From assembly GCA_028023455.1 (NCBI GenBank), contig JAQFVV010013073.1, positions 186,001-250,000 on the forward strand: 64,000 bases of DNA, given 5' to 3'. The translations under genes were made by a program, and so were the position numbers. This stretch comes from Epiperipatus broadwayi (Eukaryota > Onychophora > Udeonychophora > Euonychophora > Peripatidae). Below are positions 1-11,020 of this stretch, one piece after another. The first letter of the stretch is position 1. The number at the start of each line of letters is the position of its first letter. The notes beneath the pieces are model-generated. The model ran no database searches. It was given only the letters and a program-made list of their open reading frames with translations, and was not told where the DNA came from.

Positions 1-3000
1 TTTTACTGCTTCAATTATTTCAGAAAATGTTAAAACCTTTAATAATAAGGTGCAAACACTGTAAAGTTGCAAACAAAACAAAAATTTCTTTTCAAACTTT
101 AAAAACTTATTTAACTAAACATTGCATTGGGACAATGATTTTTTATTGAAAGATGCCATAAAAAAAAATTATTCTAAAAATAGTGTATATGTGTCTCTGC
201 AACATGAATTTATATGGGTCTGAATTTATAACTAAAAAAAAGTTGATGGGTACCAATAAATGATATAAGTATACCAATGGATCAAGAGTTCACTGAATTT
301 TTATAATCAAAATATAAAAATTAAGTATTAGTACTTAAGTTTTTTTAAGAAATTTACTTTCTTTCAGTATTATAGATTTAATAGATATTCATGTTTCAAC
401 TTCCTGGCAACTAAATGAATAAACATAAGAATTTTAAATGCTTTTATTAAGACAAATTTTAATCGAAAATGAACATAGTGATATACCAATGTTGTGAGAT
501 AAAATCTACACCATTTCATCTAATATAAAGAATATTACTCATGTTGTAGTAGTTTAGAAATGGAAGCCCTTAAAGTAGTGAAGAATTATTCTATTCATAT
601 GGATTTGAAAAACATTAGCAAGTAGTTATCTGCAATTTAAATAGAGTTTCAAAATATCTTGGTGTATTCCCAGAGATATAAGCAGTAAGAGTAATCAGAT
701 GAGTCATCACAATACAGAAGTGAATATTTTAAATTCTGGGAAAATATAATTTAAAAATTTTTGAAATGGCACTAAGTCATGAAGAAACATGAAAAGTGTT
801 AGAAAGAAAGCAAGATTTAGCTTCCAAAGTAGGATAATAAACCTTATAAAAATGTCTCTATATATCTGATTCTTTAGTTCAGATACTCATTGAAGAGTTT
901 TAAAAAGCCAAGAAAATTCGAAACATATTTAAAAAATCACATTTGAACTTAGAAATATTTGACGGAACCAGAATCATTAATAGAAAGAGATTGTAAAAAA
1001 TGTTGAAAAGATTTCCTTGGTAACTTAATAGAAAAAAATATAGATTTAATAAATGCAAATGAGATACCAGTTATAATACTTTCTACAATAGAATATGCAA
1101 TTTAATATATAAAATTTAGAAAATTATCAGATGGGATATAACAAAGGAAAAAGTTAAAGTAGATAATCAATGAATTAACAAAGATATCCCTTTTATTAAT
1201 AAGTATTTAAAGAAAAACATTACTGTGTGCTGGAATAATGTATTTCCAACAACATGCTATCAATAGCAATTATTATCACACTATTGTATAATCATCTATT
1301 CTAAACTTGGCTATCAATGATGCCAGTGATATCTCTTATAAAATTCCCATTTTTTAGATTCATTTTCATTTTTAGACCTGAAAATCGAATAAATGATATT
1401 TAGATTAATGAATAAATTTAAGATGACATTCTAACTGACTAAACTATTCTATCAAAAGCAACAATCAATAAAAAATTTATATACTTATTTGTGATACTCT
1501 TTCTGATTATTACAGTTTTCTGAAGATAAATATTAATGAGTGATTCCAAACACCATGAATTTATCACTGTCAAATGAGCCACTTATTTAAATTTCGTTTT
1601 TTGTACTTTTTCCTCTTTCCAATATATTTATTCCTAATTGAATATATGTTCATTGCTACATATATGGTCTTCGACTTTAGAAACATCTTTTGTTATTTTT
1701 AATTATTATTTGGTGCATTTAAGTCTTTTTTTACCTAGTCAGTTGATTTCACTGACACATCTAATCAGCTATCTTATTAAAAAGTGATTAGAAAGAGAAA
1801 AATAAATGTATCTAAGCAAACCATAATGTACCAATGAATATATTCTTAATTAGAAAAATGCAGGAATATTGTGGACAGAGAAAAAAAATTAAAAAAATTA
1901 TGTTTACATGACAATGATAAATTCATTATGTTTGAAACCACACACTGCTCATAAGAAAAAAATTGACAAATCACAAAGTTCTTCCATAGATGAGTTATAA
2001 AACTTCTATTACCTATTGTTTTTAATAAAATAGATTAGTAGAATAGAGCATCACCTTAAAATCAATATTCATGAATCTAAAAGTTTTATTTTTAATTCCC
2101 ATGCTAGTATTGTCATTGGTCAGTTTAGAAACAGCAGAAAATATGGGGAATATTATGGTATATACCAATCTGTGTGCTATTACTAACAGTTGAATATATT
2201 TGAAAAGCATAAATATAGTTTGAATTTTTCTAAATAAATTTAACGGTAAAACTAGATAATGTAAATAGTCCAATTTAATGTATTGTATTTATTTTGATTT
2301 TTTAAATATTATACGTAAAAATATTTTTCTTAAGTGAATAAGTCATATAACATATACCTAAAATAATAAAGTATATTGAATTCCCTCTTTATAAATTTGT
2401 TATAATTAAGAGGGTTGCCAAATTATCAATTACTGAAATATCAATATTGAACCTGCAATATTAAAAAATTAGAATAAAGTTGAATTAATTTATATTTTTA
2501 AAATGATTCTGCCTATATGTGGCATGTATGTTAAGTTTTCTGATTAGCAGGTAGATAAAATAACATTTTGATGGCATATAATCATCATAATTAGTTATAG
2601 TTTTCATTACTTGTCTTTCTTATATTTGCAAATTGGTTTATTTCATCAATTTTAATTTACATAAGTATAAATATATTGTTCAATTAATCTTAATTTTTTC
2701 TCTTCAGAAATACATCAAACAATAAATAAGATACAATTATTTATATAATTCTCACAGAAATGGCAAGTCTGCAGCAAATTTTGAATTAGTCATTTAAAAA
2801 CTATCAATGAACCAATTAAGATTCAAATGGTAAAAGAGCAGTTTTTAAAGACAATGCGATTTTTTTAAAAAAAGTATTATTAATTAAGTTTTTATTATAA
2901 TTAATAGTCAAAAGTTAAAATGAAATAGAACAATATATTACATCATTAGATACTTAAACAAAATTATATATACATTATTTTTTTGTAGCTACTCCGTGGC

Positions 3001-3170
3001 TTTTACATAAAATTATATTTCTTACCAGACTAATGCAATGTTTATTACGGATTTATGATGATTCTGAATAATGTCTTAAATAGTCATGTTTGATTAAAGT
3101 AAAATGTTTTACAATCTATAAATAAATGATATATATATATATGTTGATACGAAGATTTTCACGAGTTGTA
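1..3170. other. AT-rich DNA, no gene seen
   Basis: The stretch is strongly A/T-rich, with stop codons in every frame and no domain motif that I can read on either strand. Short coding-like runs around 780-1150 on the plus strand are too broken to assign to a family. It may contain very old transposon relics that cannot be recognised by eye. Confidence 0.6.
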
Positions 3171-3288
3171 TATATAAAAGACATATTTTTCCGATTAATC
3201 GTGTTAAAATCAAGCCGAAACATTGGTATATTAATATTTAAAAATTTTTAACATGGATGAACCTGCAAAATATGTCTTTTATATATAT
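3171..3288 (+). repeat. Solo Penelope-like terminus bounded by a 19-bp inverted repeat
   Basis: The part from about 3227 to 3288 nearly matches the 3' terminus of the PLE relic at 24211-24273. Both contain AACATGGATGAACCTGC followed by AAAATATGTCTTTTATATA. The left edge (3171-3189) is the exact reverse complement of that last block (3267-3285), so the unit is closed by inverted repeats about 80 bp apart. No coding sequence accompanies it in this orientation. It may be a solitary PLE end or the residue of an inverted end-to-end junction. Confidence 0.6.
3191..3232 (+). ncRNA. Degenerate hammerhead-ribozyme-like core in a PLE terminus
   Basis: The region has CCGATTA, two mismatches from the hammerhead core CUGAUGA, followed about 17 nt later by CCGAAAC and then TTGGTATA, a possible short stem III and cleavage site. 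Hammerhead motifs are known from the terminal repeats of Penelope-like elements in many animals. The position, in a PLE end just before the shared terminal block, fits. Stem II is not convincingly paired here, so this copy is probably inactive. Confidence 0.35.
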
Positions 3289-3458
3289 AATATTAATCGA
3301 TGTCTGTATTCTTTTAACTTATATATATATATAATAAAACAAATACAGTAATATAAAGTCAAACTTTTAATCCATATAGAAGTGTTTTAAACTATCTAAG
3401 TAGTCTTTGTCAATTAACTTTAAAAATAATTTTTTAAAATCAAACGTATAAGATATGT

Positions 3459-3660
3459 TTAAAGACAATCCCTTTTTATTTTTCCCATACTTCATTAATT
3501 TTTACATTTGTTGCCTGTTGATTTATTAAGCATTTTTTATATTTATTTATTAACGTTGCATCTTTTATTTTTTGTTTGTTATTATTTCTTTTAATATATA
3601 ACTAAAATCAAATCCAAAATCACATTTTTTATTATGGTCATAAAACACTGATGCTATTAT
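3459..3660 (-). pseudogene. Penelope-like element C-terminal fragment (GIY-YIG end), broken
   Basis: Read on the minus strand, the fragment gives VFYDHNKKCDFGFDFSY, which is identical to part of the plus-strand PLE fragment at 5331-5657. After a frame change it gives INEVWEKIKRDCL and a stop at 3459-3461, a plausible PLE C-terminus. Relative to the plus copy it lacks about 27 bp near 3600. The nucleotide match 3601-3649 to 5497-5545 is almost perfect. The coding sequence is cut at 3660 by the RTE insertion and resumes at 5279, so the two segments were once continuous. Confidence 0.7.
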
Positions 3661-3902
3661 CATCATCATCATCATCATCAACCATTATCAATCCACTGCA
3701 GAATGAAGGTCTCTCCAAGTTTAATCCATCTTCTCCGATCTTTAGCTTCTCTGTTCCACAACACCCCTGCACATTTTCTTATTTCATCCATCCATCTCAC
3801 ATGTGGTCTCTTTCTGGGTCTTTTACAATCTCTTGGAATCCAGTTTAAAATTTCAATTGTCCATCTATTATCATCTCTTCTAGCAATATGTCCAGCCCAA
3901 CT

Positions 3903-4274
3903 TCATTTCAATCTTTTAATTTTTTCAATAAGGTCAGTAACACCTGTTTGTTGTCTTACCCATACATTGCATTTTCGATCTCTTCTTGTTACTCCCAACA
4001 TACATCTCTCCATACTCCTTTGAGTGGTCTGAAGTCTCTGTATTGCTCTTCTATTAAGTGTCCAAGTCTCAGATCCATAAGTAAGAACTGGTAAAACACA
4101 TTTGTTAAACACCATCCTTTTCAAACACATATGCATATTTCCTTTTAGTATCAAGTTATTTCTACCAAAAGCACTCCAACCAAGTTTAATTCTATGATTA
4201 ATTTCCTCCATTATGTTTCCATCTGTATTAATAATCTGACCAAGGTATTTGTAACTGTTAACTTCAATACACAA
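3903..4274 (-). pseudogene. RTE LINE: C-terminal part of the reverse transcriptase ORF
   Basis: The open stretch of about 120 codons contains VNSYKYLGQIIN, VLPVLTYGSETWT and LQTTQRSMER, the conserved tail that follows the RT domain in RTE-type elements. Its first residues come from the fused 5' region and are not authentic. The usual C-terminal continuation is broken by shifts left of 3903. The same segment is present in the copies at 7059-7613 and 38005-38286. It has no catalytic core and cannot encode a working enzyme. Confidence 0.85.
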
Positions 4275-4534
4275 ACATTCATTCTGCCTTATCAGGCACT
4301 GAGAAGAAAGACCATGGTGTTTCTTGATCTTAAACTCAGAGGTAAAAAGCCAATAAACTCACCACACTGGCTAATGCGTGTTGGTGAGCAGCCCATCCAT
4401 GTTCGTATACTATATGAATAATCACATAGTAATAACAGCTGCAACGACAAGAACGTATGGAGTGGACATTAGGAATTTGCCCTGCTCGGTTCCTTTAAGG
4501 CCTCCAAGAGGAATCAAAGGGTCTCCTTTCAGTT

Positions 4535-5238
4535 AACTCTTAGCCTGTCTTTGACGCGACCTCTCGTAGCAGGGTGCCTCCCCTTTACCTCACCCGTTTT
4601 TTTTCCTAAGGTCGTTGTTGTTTTTTTTTTTTTTGAATTTTTTATGTCTTTGTGGGGGGGTCTCTCTTCTTATTTTTTTTATAAAAAAAAAAAAAAAAAA
4701 ACATATCTAAACTAAAAAAAAAAAGAGATATTTTTGGGTTTGGTTTTTGTCCCACTTCGCCTAAAAAAACATTTTTTTGGTTGGAAAGAAAAAAAAAAAC
4801 ACACCGAAAAAAAAAAAAAAGAAAATAACCAGCTGAGGTTTATTTTTTCATTTTAAAAATATTTTTTAAAATGAAAAATATTTTTAAATTAAAAAAAAAA
4901 TTTAAAAAATTAATTTAAAAAAAAAAAATATTTTTTAAAAATATTGAAGATTTTTTTAAAAATATATATGTGTTGTTAAAGAAAAATATTTTTTTTTTTA
5001 TATAAAACATGAATTTTTTTTTTATTTTATAGTTTTTTTTTTGAAGATAAAAAATATATTTTATATTAAAAAAAATTAATTTTTTTTTTTAAATAAAATT
5101 AGTTTTTTTTTTTTTTATAATAAATAAATAATTTATTTATTAAAGTATATTAGAGTTAAATAAAATTTTTTGGTAGTATGTTTTTAAAAAATAATTTGTT
5201 TTTTTTTTTTTTTTAGTTTAAAAGTAATTGTTTTTTAA
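4535..5238. other. Homopolymer-rich low-complexity block inside RTE copy A
   Basis: About 700 bp are absent from the other RTE copies. The block starts with a GC-rich stretch (4536-4600) and then becomes almost pure runs of A and T, many 8-20 nt long, with a run of seven G near 4653. GTTAA occurs on both sides. It could be a real slippage-generated AT tract, or poorly resolved long-read sequence used to fill a gap. Confidence 0.55.
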
Positions 5239-5278
5239 AAGTTAATAGCAAACTCCTTTCTGCAGCCGATGCTATTAT

Positions 5279-5325
5279 AACATTATTTAAATAAATTAAT
5301 AAACAATTCTAAGAATAATTTATTT
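5279..5325 (-). pseudogene. Continuation of the minus-strand PLE fragment beyond the RTE insertion
   Basis: Read on the minus strand across the TSD, this segment continues the coding of 3459-3660. NNVIIASVFYD matches ENSVISTLVFYD of the plus copy. Homology fades towards 5325, where the opposite-strand PLE copy begins. It shows that the RTE landed inside a pre-existing PLE. Confidence 0.6.
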
Positions 5326-5330
5326 ATGAA

Positions 5331-5657
5331 AAAAGTTCTATAGTACATAAATGGATATGTGAATGTGGAAGTGCATATATTGATGAATCACATTGTATTT
5401 TAGAGAAAAGGACTAGAGAACATGTACTGTTACTAAAAAGAGTTCAAAAATCTACACAAAATAATACTGAAAATAGTGTTATATCAACATTAGTGTTTTA
5501 TGACCATAATAAAAAATGTGATTTTGGATTTGATTTTAGTTATAAAAATTTAAAGATATTATTATGTATTGAAAGAAATAATAGCAAACAATGAGTCAAT
5601 AAGAATTAATATTTACAACTTTAAATTGATTCAAAATATTTCTAAATTTAATATCTG
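5331..5657 (+). pseudogene. Penelope-like element GIY-YIG endonuclease fragment
   Basis: The plus strand encodes KWICECGSAYIDES followed by an LEKRTREH block. This matches the PLE GIY-YIG pattern with a CxC knuckle, a YIG-like triplet and an R..EH helix. Here the second half reads YID, not YIG, so a conserved glycine is lost. The frame stays open to a stop at about 5589 and continues after a frameshift as NNESIRINIYN to about 5657. The RT domain is absent. Together with 3459-3660 and 5279-5325 it forms a head-to-head inverted pair of 5'-truncated PLE copies. It is a different PLE lineage from those at 23.5 and 60.5 kb. Confidence 0.75.
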
Positions 5658-6748
5658 AATATTGACTCATTGTAAATCAAAAGATTTCGCGATTGTTAAT
5701 GTTCAAGAGAAATAGTGGATTTAATCAGTGAAGAATTTATTAGCTCCATCCTCCCAAATCAAAATGCTTTAGATTTGCCTATATAATTAAGAAAATAGAT
5801 TGAGAGATAAGAGGGTCCCTCTTATCTTTATAAAGTCAAATCTTGCATTATGATTTGGAGAGGTCTCTCTTACTAAAATTAAGCACTCAAGGCACATATA
5901 CTGAGGTTTTAGCCTTATATAAGTATTACTGCTGACATCATGCTTAATAAGAATTAATATTTATACTCTTAATTATATAATTTTTTAGTGCTCACATACT
6001 AATAATTATATTAACTAAAAAATAAAACAGCCTTTTTCATAAATAACTCACTACAAAGCAAAAATATTTCCACCTATATATAAGTCATAGAAAAATAGTG
6101 AGGAAAAAAAAAACTTGTCAATTACATCATAGTGAGAAATTGAATGATATTTCATTTTTACTTAGTATTTCTAATTAATGATAACCAGATATTTATTAAC
6201 CAAATGTCTTTTATAGGATTATCTGAGTTTTAATGGGTCAGCTACCCATTAAAATAAACCTTTATCTTTAAAAAAAATCTACTTGGCCTTAAATATCAGC
6301 TCAAATAAGTAAATAAAAGGTCTAGAATGTAATACAAAATATGAATAACATTGATTTTCATAAAGCATATTTTATGTATAGCTAATTGATTTTAACTTTC
6401 CAATGACTAATTAAAAGTTTTGGTAAAAGGTAATTTGTAATAAAAATGTTTATAATATACTCTTTTATATTGAGATGGTAGAATTAAAATTAGTTATTAA
6501 AATGGCATGCAATGACAAATTAATGTCAATGTTTCTAAGTACTATATTTGCCTCTATAAACTAACGTTGTTATCCATGTAATAGCAATTATTGCATGTAG
6601 GTATGTAATAAACAACTATCTAGTTTATGAAAAAGGCTGTTGTTTTTTTTTTACTTATATAATTCATTGTAAAAGTATAAAATTACCAGGTTCTATTTTT
6701 TTCTCATGTAAAATATAAAATAGTAAATTATATCCACATGACACACAT
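5658..6748. other. AT-rich spacer with a short perfect hairpin
   Basis: No coding sequence is recognisable. An interrupted palindrome lies at 5805-5827, with arms AGATAAGAGG and CCTCTTATCT separated by 3 nt. A 12-bp inverted pair (5590-5601 and 5660-5671, AATGAGTCAATA) overlaps the end of the PLE fragment. Confidence 0.5.
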
Positions 6749-7058
6749 ATATGTAATATTATGATCATCATCAATCATTATCAATCCACGGCATGATGAA
6801 GGTCTCTCCAAGTTTAATCCATCTTCTCTGATCTTTAGCTTCTCTTCTCCACATCACCCCTGCACACTTTCTTATTTCATCCATTCATCTCACATGTGGT
6901 TTCTTTCTGGGTCTTTTGAAATCTCTTGGAATCCAGTTTAAAATTTCAATTGTCCATCTATTATCATTTCTACTAAGAATATGTTCAGCCCAGCTCCACT
7001 TCAATCTTTTAATTTTTTAAATGAGTCAGTAATACCTGTTTGTTCTCTTACCCATACA

Positions 7059-8709
7059 TTACATTTTCAATCTCTTCTTGTTACTCCCAACATATCTCTC
7101 CATACTTCTTTGAGTGGTATGAAGTCTCTGTATTGCTCCTCTATTAAATGTCCAAGTCTCAGATCCATAAGTAAGAACTGGTAAAACACATTTGTTAAAA
7201 ACCTTCCTTTTCAAACACATAGGCATATTTCCTTTTAGTATCAAGTTATTTCTACCAAAAGCACTTCAACTAAGTTTAATTCTATGATTAATTTCCTCCA
7301 TTATGTTTCCATCTGTATTAATAATTTGACCAAGGTATTTGTAACTGTTAACGTCTTCTAATTCATCATAATCAATCTTTATTTTTATATTTTGAGCAAA
7401 TTGATTAACCATTACTTTAGTCTTTTTAACATTTATCTTTAGTCCTACTTTCCTACTTTCATATGATAACTCCTGCAACATTTCCTGCAGCTCTGAATCA
7501 TTATTTCCAAAAACAACTACATCATCTGTGAAATCTAAATGACTTAAATAATCTCCATTTACTTTCACTCCTCTAGTTTCCCATTTTAATCCACCAAATA
7601 CTTCTTGCAGCACTGCTGTAAAATGTTTTGGAGATATGGAGTCACCTTGTCTTACACCTTTCTCAATGTTGATTTTCCCAGTATCATTATGTAATCTAAT
7701 TGTTGCTGTTGCATTTTTATAAATATTTTTTTAAAATATGACAATATCCTGGATCTATACCTTGATGATCCAATGCCTTAATCACTGAAGAAATGTTGAT
7801 AGAATCAAATGCCTTTTCATAATCTTCAAATCCAAAACATAATGACAACTCATATTCATTTGTCCTTTCTATAACTTTTCTCAATACCTGGATATGATCT
7901 ACTGCACTAAAACCACTTTTAAATCCAGCTTGTTCTTTTGGTTGGTGAAAATCTAATGTTCTCTGTAGATGAGTTGTAATTATCTTGGTAAAAATTTTAT
8001 ACAAAGCTGATAAAAGTCTGATAGGTTTGTAATTTCTAATATCTTCCTTATCTTTTTTAAATATTAATATTATTACTGCATTCTTTCAATAATCTGGTAC
8101 ATCTTTATCATTTAAACATTTGGTATATAACTTTGCTAAAAAAAATTCTATTTCTTCACCTACTTCTTTTAATACATCAATTATAATTCCATCATTACCT
8201 GGAGCCTTTCCTTTCTTTATACATTTAATTGCATGTCTCACTTCATTTAAAATTCTGGACAATTCAGAAGATGTAATAGATATAGAAGGTACTTGTTCTT
8301 TATTGCTATATAATTCTTGGTAAAAATCTTTTACAAATGTCGTGATGTCATCTCTCTTTTTAGTAATAATTCCATCTTTTTTTTTTATTGCAGATATAAA
8401 TTTCCTACCAATACCAAAATGTTTTTTAACATTTTTGAGACTTTTATTTTCTTCTACAGATTTCCTTGCTAGTTTACAGTTATACTTTATTATATCATTT
8501 TCAACTCTTTTCTGTACCATTTTACAAAATGCAAGATATTCAATCCTTTTTAATGCATCATTTTTGTATATCTTCATATTTCTTCTTTTTTTCATAAATT
8601 CTCTAGTCTCCGTAGAAATTTTATTGGTCAACTGCTGCTTTTTTCTACCAGCTATCTTTGTTGCAGTTTTTAAATGTGTATCATTTATTTTCATATTAAT
8701 TTCATTCAA
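7059..8709 (-). pseudogene. RTE reverse transcriptase, frameshifted
   Basis: In sense order the broken frames give KKGKAPGNDGIIIDVLKE (RT entry motif), KEQAGFKSGFSAVDHI, then FEDYEKAFDSI with the motif A aspartate. Motif B follows as GVRQGDSISP (about 7640-7675) and motif C as LDFTDDVVVFGN, where RTE normally has FADD. The tail SYKYLGQIINTDG and LPVLTYGSETWT ends the ORF. Catalytic aspartates are still visible. Breaks lie between 8086 and 8004, around 7717-7613 and near 7266. The protein would normally copy element RNA at a nicked target site. Confidence 0.88.
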
Positions 8710-8877
8710 ATCTGAATCATGTTCAAAATCTATTAATACTTGAAACTGATTTGTAAGTTCTAATTTAAATTCATTAGAATGTTTCTGAAGATTAGGAATA
8801 TCAACTGTAAATATTGTTTTTCTTTATAATTTTTGTCTTTCTAGTTTTACATTAACACATATCTTACACCTTACTAA

Positions 8878-9720
8878 TCAATGATCACTTCCTGTGTTAA
8901 ATTTATTAAGAACATTACAATCTTGAAATATGTATTTCCTATTAGTCAAAATATAATCCAATTCTGCTGTATCTTTATTTGGGTGTTTCCATGTCCATTT
9001 CCTTTTAACATTTTTCTCAAAAAAAAAAAAATTCATAATATAAAGTTTTTCTTTTTCTGCAAACTCCACAAGTCTATGTCCTCTCTCATTTCTATTACCG
9101 TAACCAAAATTACCTACAGCACTTTCATCATTCATTTGTTTACCAATTCTAGTATTAAAGTCTCCCATAACAATTTTAAAATGTTGTTTACTCTGATCAA
9201 AAGCCTTTGGTACATCCATATAAAAATCTTCTACTACTTCATCACTATGAGAACTTGTTGGGGCATAAACCTGAATTATCTGCATTTGGTATCTGCTATT
9301 AAGTTGTATAACAAATCTTGCCACTCTGTCCGATACACCATCAATCTCCACAATATTGTTCTTCCACTTTTTATTTATAATGAATCCTACTCCACTTGTA
9401 TTTCCAATATTTGGTACCTTTATAATAGAGTATATGTCCATTTTTTAAAGCAAATGTCTCTTCAACTTTTCTTCTAACTTCACAAAGTCCAATAATGTCC
9501 CATTTAATATAAGACAGTTCTTCTAATTCTTGCAATGTTTCTTCACTTGAAAGTGATCTGCAGTTGTAAGTACCTAAATAAAAAGTCATCATCAAATGGC
9601 AGCATCCATCCATAATCAGGAAATTCTTAGCACCCTCCACCTTTGGCCACCAACCACTACCTTGGTTGGTAACTTTACAGCTTCCTGGGAATAAGGGCCA
9701 TGCTTTATTTTTGTCTGTCA

Positions 9721-9721
<1 letters not shown>
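8878..9721 (-). pseudogene. RTE apurinic-type endonuclease domain, frameshifted
   Basis: The likely ORF start is the methionine at 9721, giving MTDKNKAWPLFPGSC. LGTYNCRSL carries the catalytic Asn motif and WDIIGLCEVRR the metal-binding Glu. A frameshift near 9430 moves to the second frame, which holds IQVYAPTSS, IVMGDFNTRIG, LDYILTNRK and the terminal NTGSDH box. This is the full motif order of an exonuclease/endonuclease/phosphatase nuclease. It would nick target DNA for target-primed reverse transcription. The frame ends at the stop next to GSDH, before the RT linker. Confidence 0.88.
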
Positions 9722-9760
<39 letters not shown>

Positions 9761-9764
9761 TGAC
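9717..9764. repeat. TA microsatellite forming a 48-bp palindrome
   Basis: A TA run is bounded by GTCATAATTA on the left and TAATTATGAC on the right, so the whole tract is a palindrome. It sits just upstream of the first ATG of RTE copy B, within its 5' untranslated region. It is probably a local expansion and is not seen in copies A or D. Confidence 0.8.
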
Positions 9765-10113
9765 ATACAAAAATAAATATATATATGTATGTATTGGAAA
9801 AATATTTATCATTTACACAAACATTCACTCTGCCTTATCAGGCACTGAAAAGAAAGATCATGGTGTTTCTTGATCTTAAAATCAGAGGTAAAAAGCTAAT
9901 AAACTCACCACACTGGATAATGCATGTTGGTGAGCAGCCCATCCATGTTCGTATACTATATGAATAATCACCTAGTAATAACAGCTGCAATGACAAGAAA
10001 GTATGGAGTGGACATTAGGAATTTACCCTGCTCAGTTTTTAAGGCCTCCAAGAGAAATCAAAAGGTCTCCTTTTAGTTAATAGCAAACTCCTTTTTGCAG
10101 CCATATGTAATAT

Positions 10114-11012
10114 ATAGATATATTAATGAGGATATGAATTATAAATAGATATAGTTAGATAGGAAGATGATCATATAGATATGTAGGTAGAATGTTAATT
10201 GTTCAAAATTTTAAAAATTCTTAGTCAAGTGATTTGTATACTGTATAACATATTAATTTAAATGTGGATCATTTTAAATTTGCTTATTTAAAATGTTTTG
10301 GTGTTTTTTTAAAAAAAAATTCAGATTGTAATTTTAGTATTAAATCTCATTTGATGATTTGAATGCTATAATATAGAAATGTATATAGTTATTTTTTTAT
10401 ATGTATCAGAATTGTAATTTTAAAAAACAATGTTTTTATTAATTTATTTATTATTAGAAGCATCTCAAAAAGGATGAAATTATTCTTAAAAAAATAGTAA
10501 ATACTAAACAACATAGTTCTTTTTATCATATTTAGAATATTATTAATTTATTTTTTAATAATTCTAAACTATAGGAAAAAGAGTTAATGCATTGGTAATT
10601 AAGTAGAATATGAAAAAAATATTGAATAAAATTCAATTGCAAGAAATATGTCAAAATTAAAAGATAAAATGATGCTGAAAAAGTGCAAGTTGAACTACGC
10701 CATTACTTTTAAAAGCAAGGGGAATAAAATAAAAGAAATATGACTATGATAGCAACTATAGAAAATATTTATAAGTACATTAAATTGGATATAACAAATG
10801 ACAAATTGATAGAACAAAAAAAAAAAATAGAAGATTGATAAAAAATTATTAGGTGAATCATTAATCAAATAAGCAGATGTTCCACCCAATAATATCATAG
10901 CAATATTTAATATTAGCTTGAATGTGGGGTTAATGCAATACAAAATAGTTGTACTGGAAAGAAATAATTTTGACCGTAAAGGAATGCCAGTTAAAAATGA
11001 AAATTTTTAATT
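10114..11012. other. AT-rich DNA, no gene seen
   Basis: Stops are dense in all frames and no element motif is recognised between the RTE target site and the DNA transposon at 11021. Confidence 0.6.
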
Positions 11013-11020
11013 GTTTATTT

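Larger units (their letters stand above)
3661..5267 (-). mobile_element. RTE-type LINE copy A, internally deleted, inserted into a PLE
   Basis: This RTE copy lies on the minus strand inside a PLE. An exact 11-bp TSD, GATGCTATTAT, flanks it at 3650-3660 and 5268-5278. Its 3' end (3661) is an (ATC)n/(GAT)n simple repeat, a tail typical of RTE elements. Its 5' end reads GGCTGCAG, shared with the copies at 6760-10102 and 58509. At about 4265 the C-terminal RT region joins directly to the 5' untranslated region. About 2.5 kb present in the 6.8-10.1 kb copy (roughly 7353-9812 there) is therefore missing. A low-complexity block (4535-5238) interrupts the 5' region. It is neither a simple 5'-truncated copy nor an autonomous element. 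Confidence 0.85.
6760..10102 (-). mobile_element. Full-length RTE-type LINE copy B
   Basis: The element is about 3.34 kb on the minus strand and is flanked by an exact 11-bp TSD, ATATGTAATAT, at 6749-6759 and 10103-10113. Its 3' end (left) has an ATC-rich tail and its 5' end (right) starts GGCTGCAA, close to GGCTGCAG in the other copies. In sense order it has a 5' untranslated region of about 380 bp (9722-10102), an APE-type endonuclease (8878-9721), a linker and RT (7059-8709), and a short 3' tail. The single ORF is split by several frameshifts and stops, so the copy is dead, but it is the best template here for the family. The endonuclease resembles the APE-type nuclease of RTE/BovB-like elements. 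Confidence 0.92.

Noticed and set aside
3651-4421. Plus-strand open frames beginning with a serine run and overlapping frames
   Set aside because: They are antisense shadows of the RTE RT remnant and of its ATC repeat tail; the minus strand carries the conserved RT motifs.
8120-9477. Several plus-strand open frames of 67-198 codons
   Set aside because: They lie opposite the RTE endonuclease and RT; the minus strand has the full motif order, so these are shadows.
9785-9967. Short plus-strand ORF ending VGEQPIHVRILYE, also present near 4194-4421
   Set aside because: It is conserved only because it lies opposite the RTE 5' untranslated region; there is no evidence of selection as protein.
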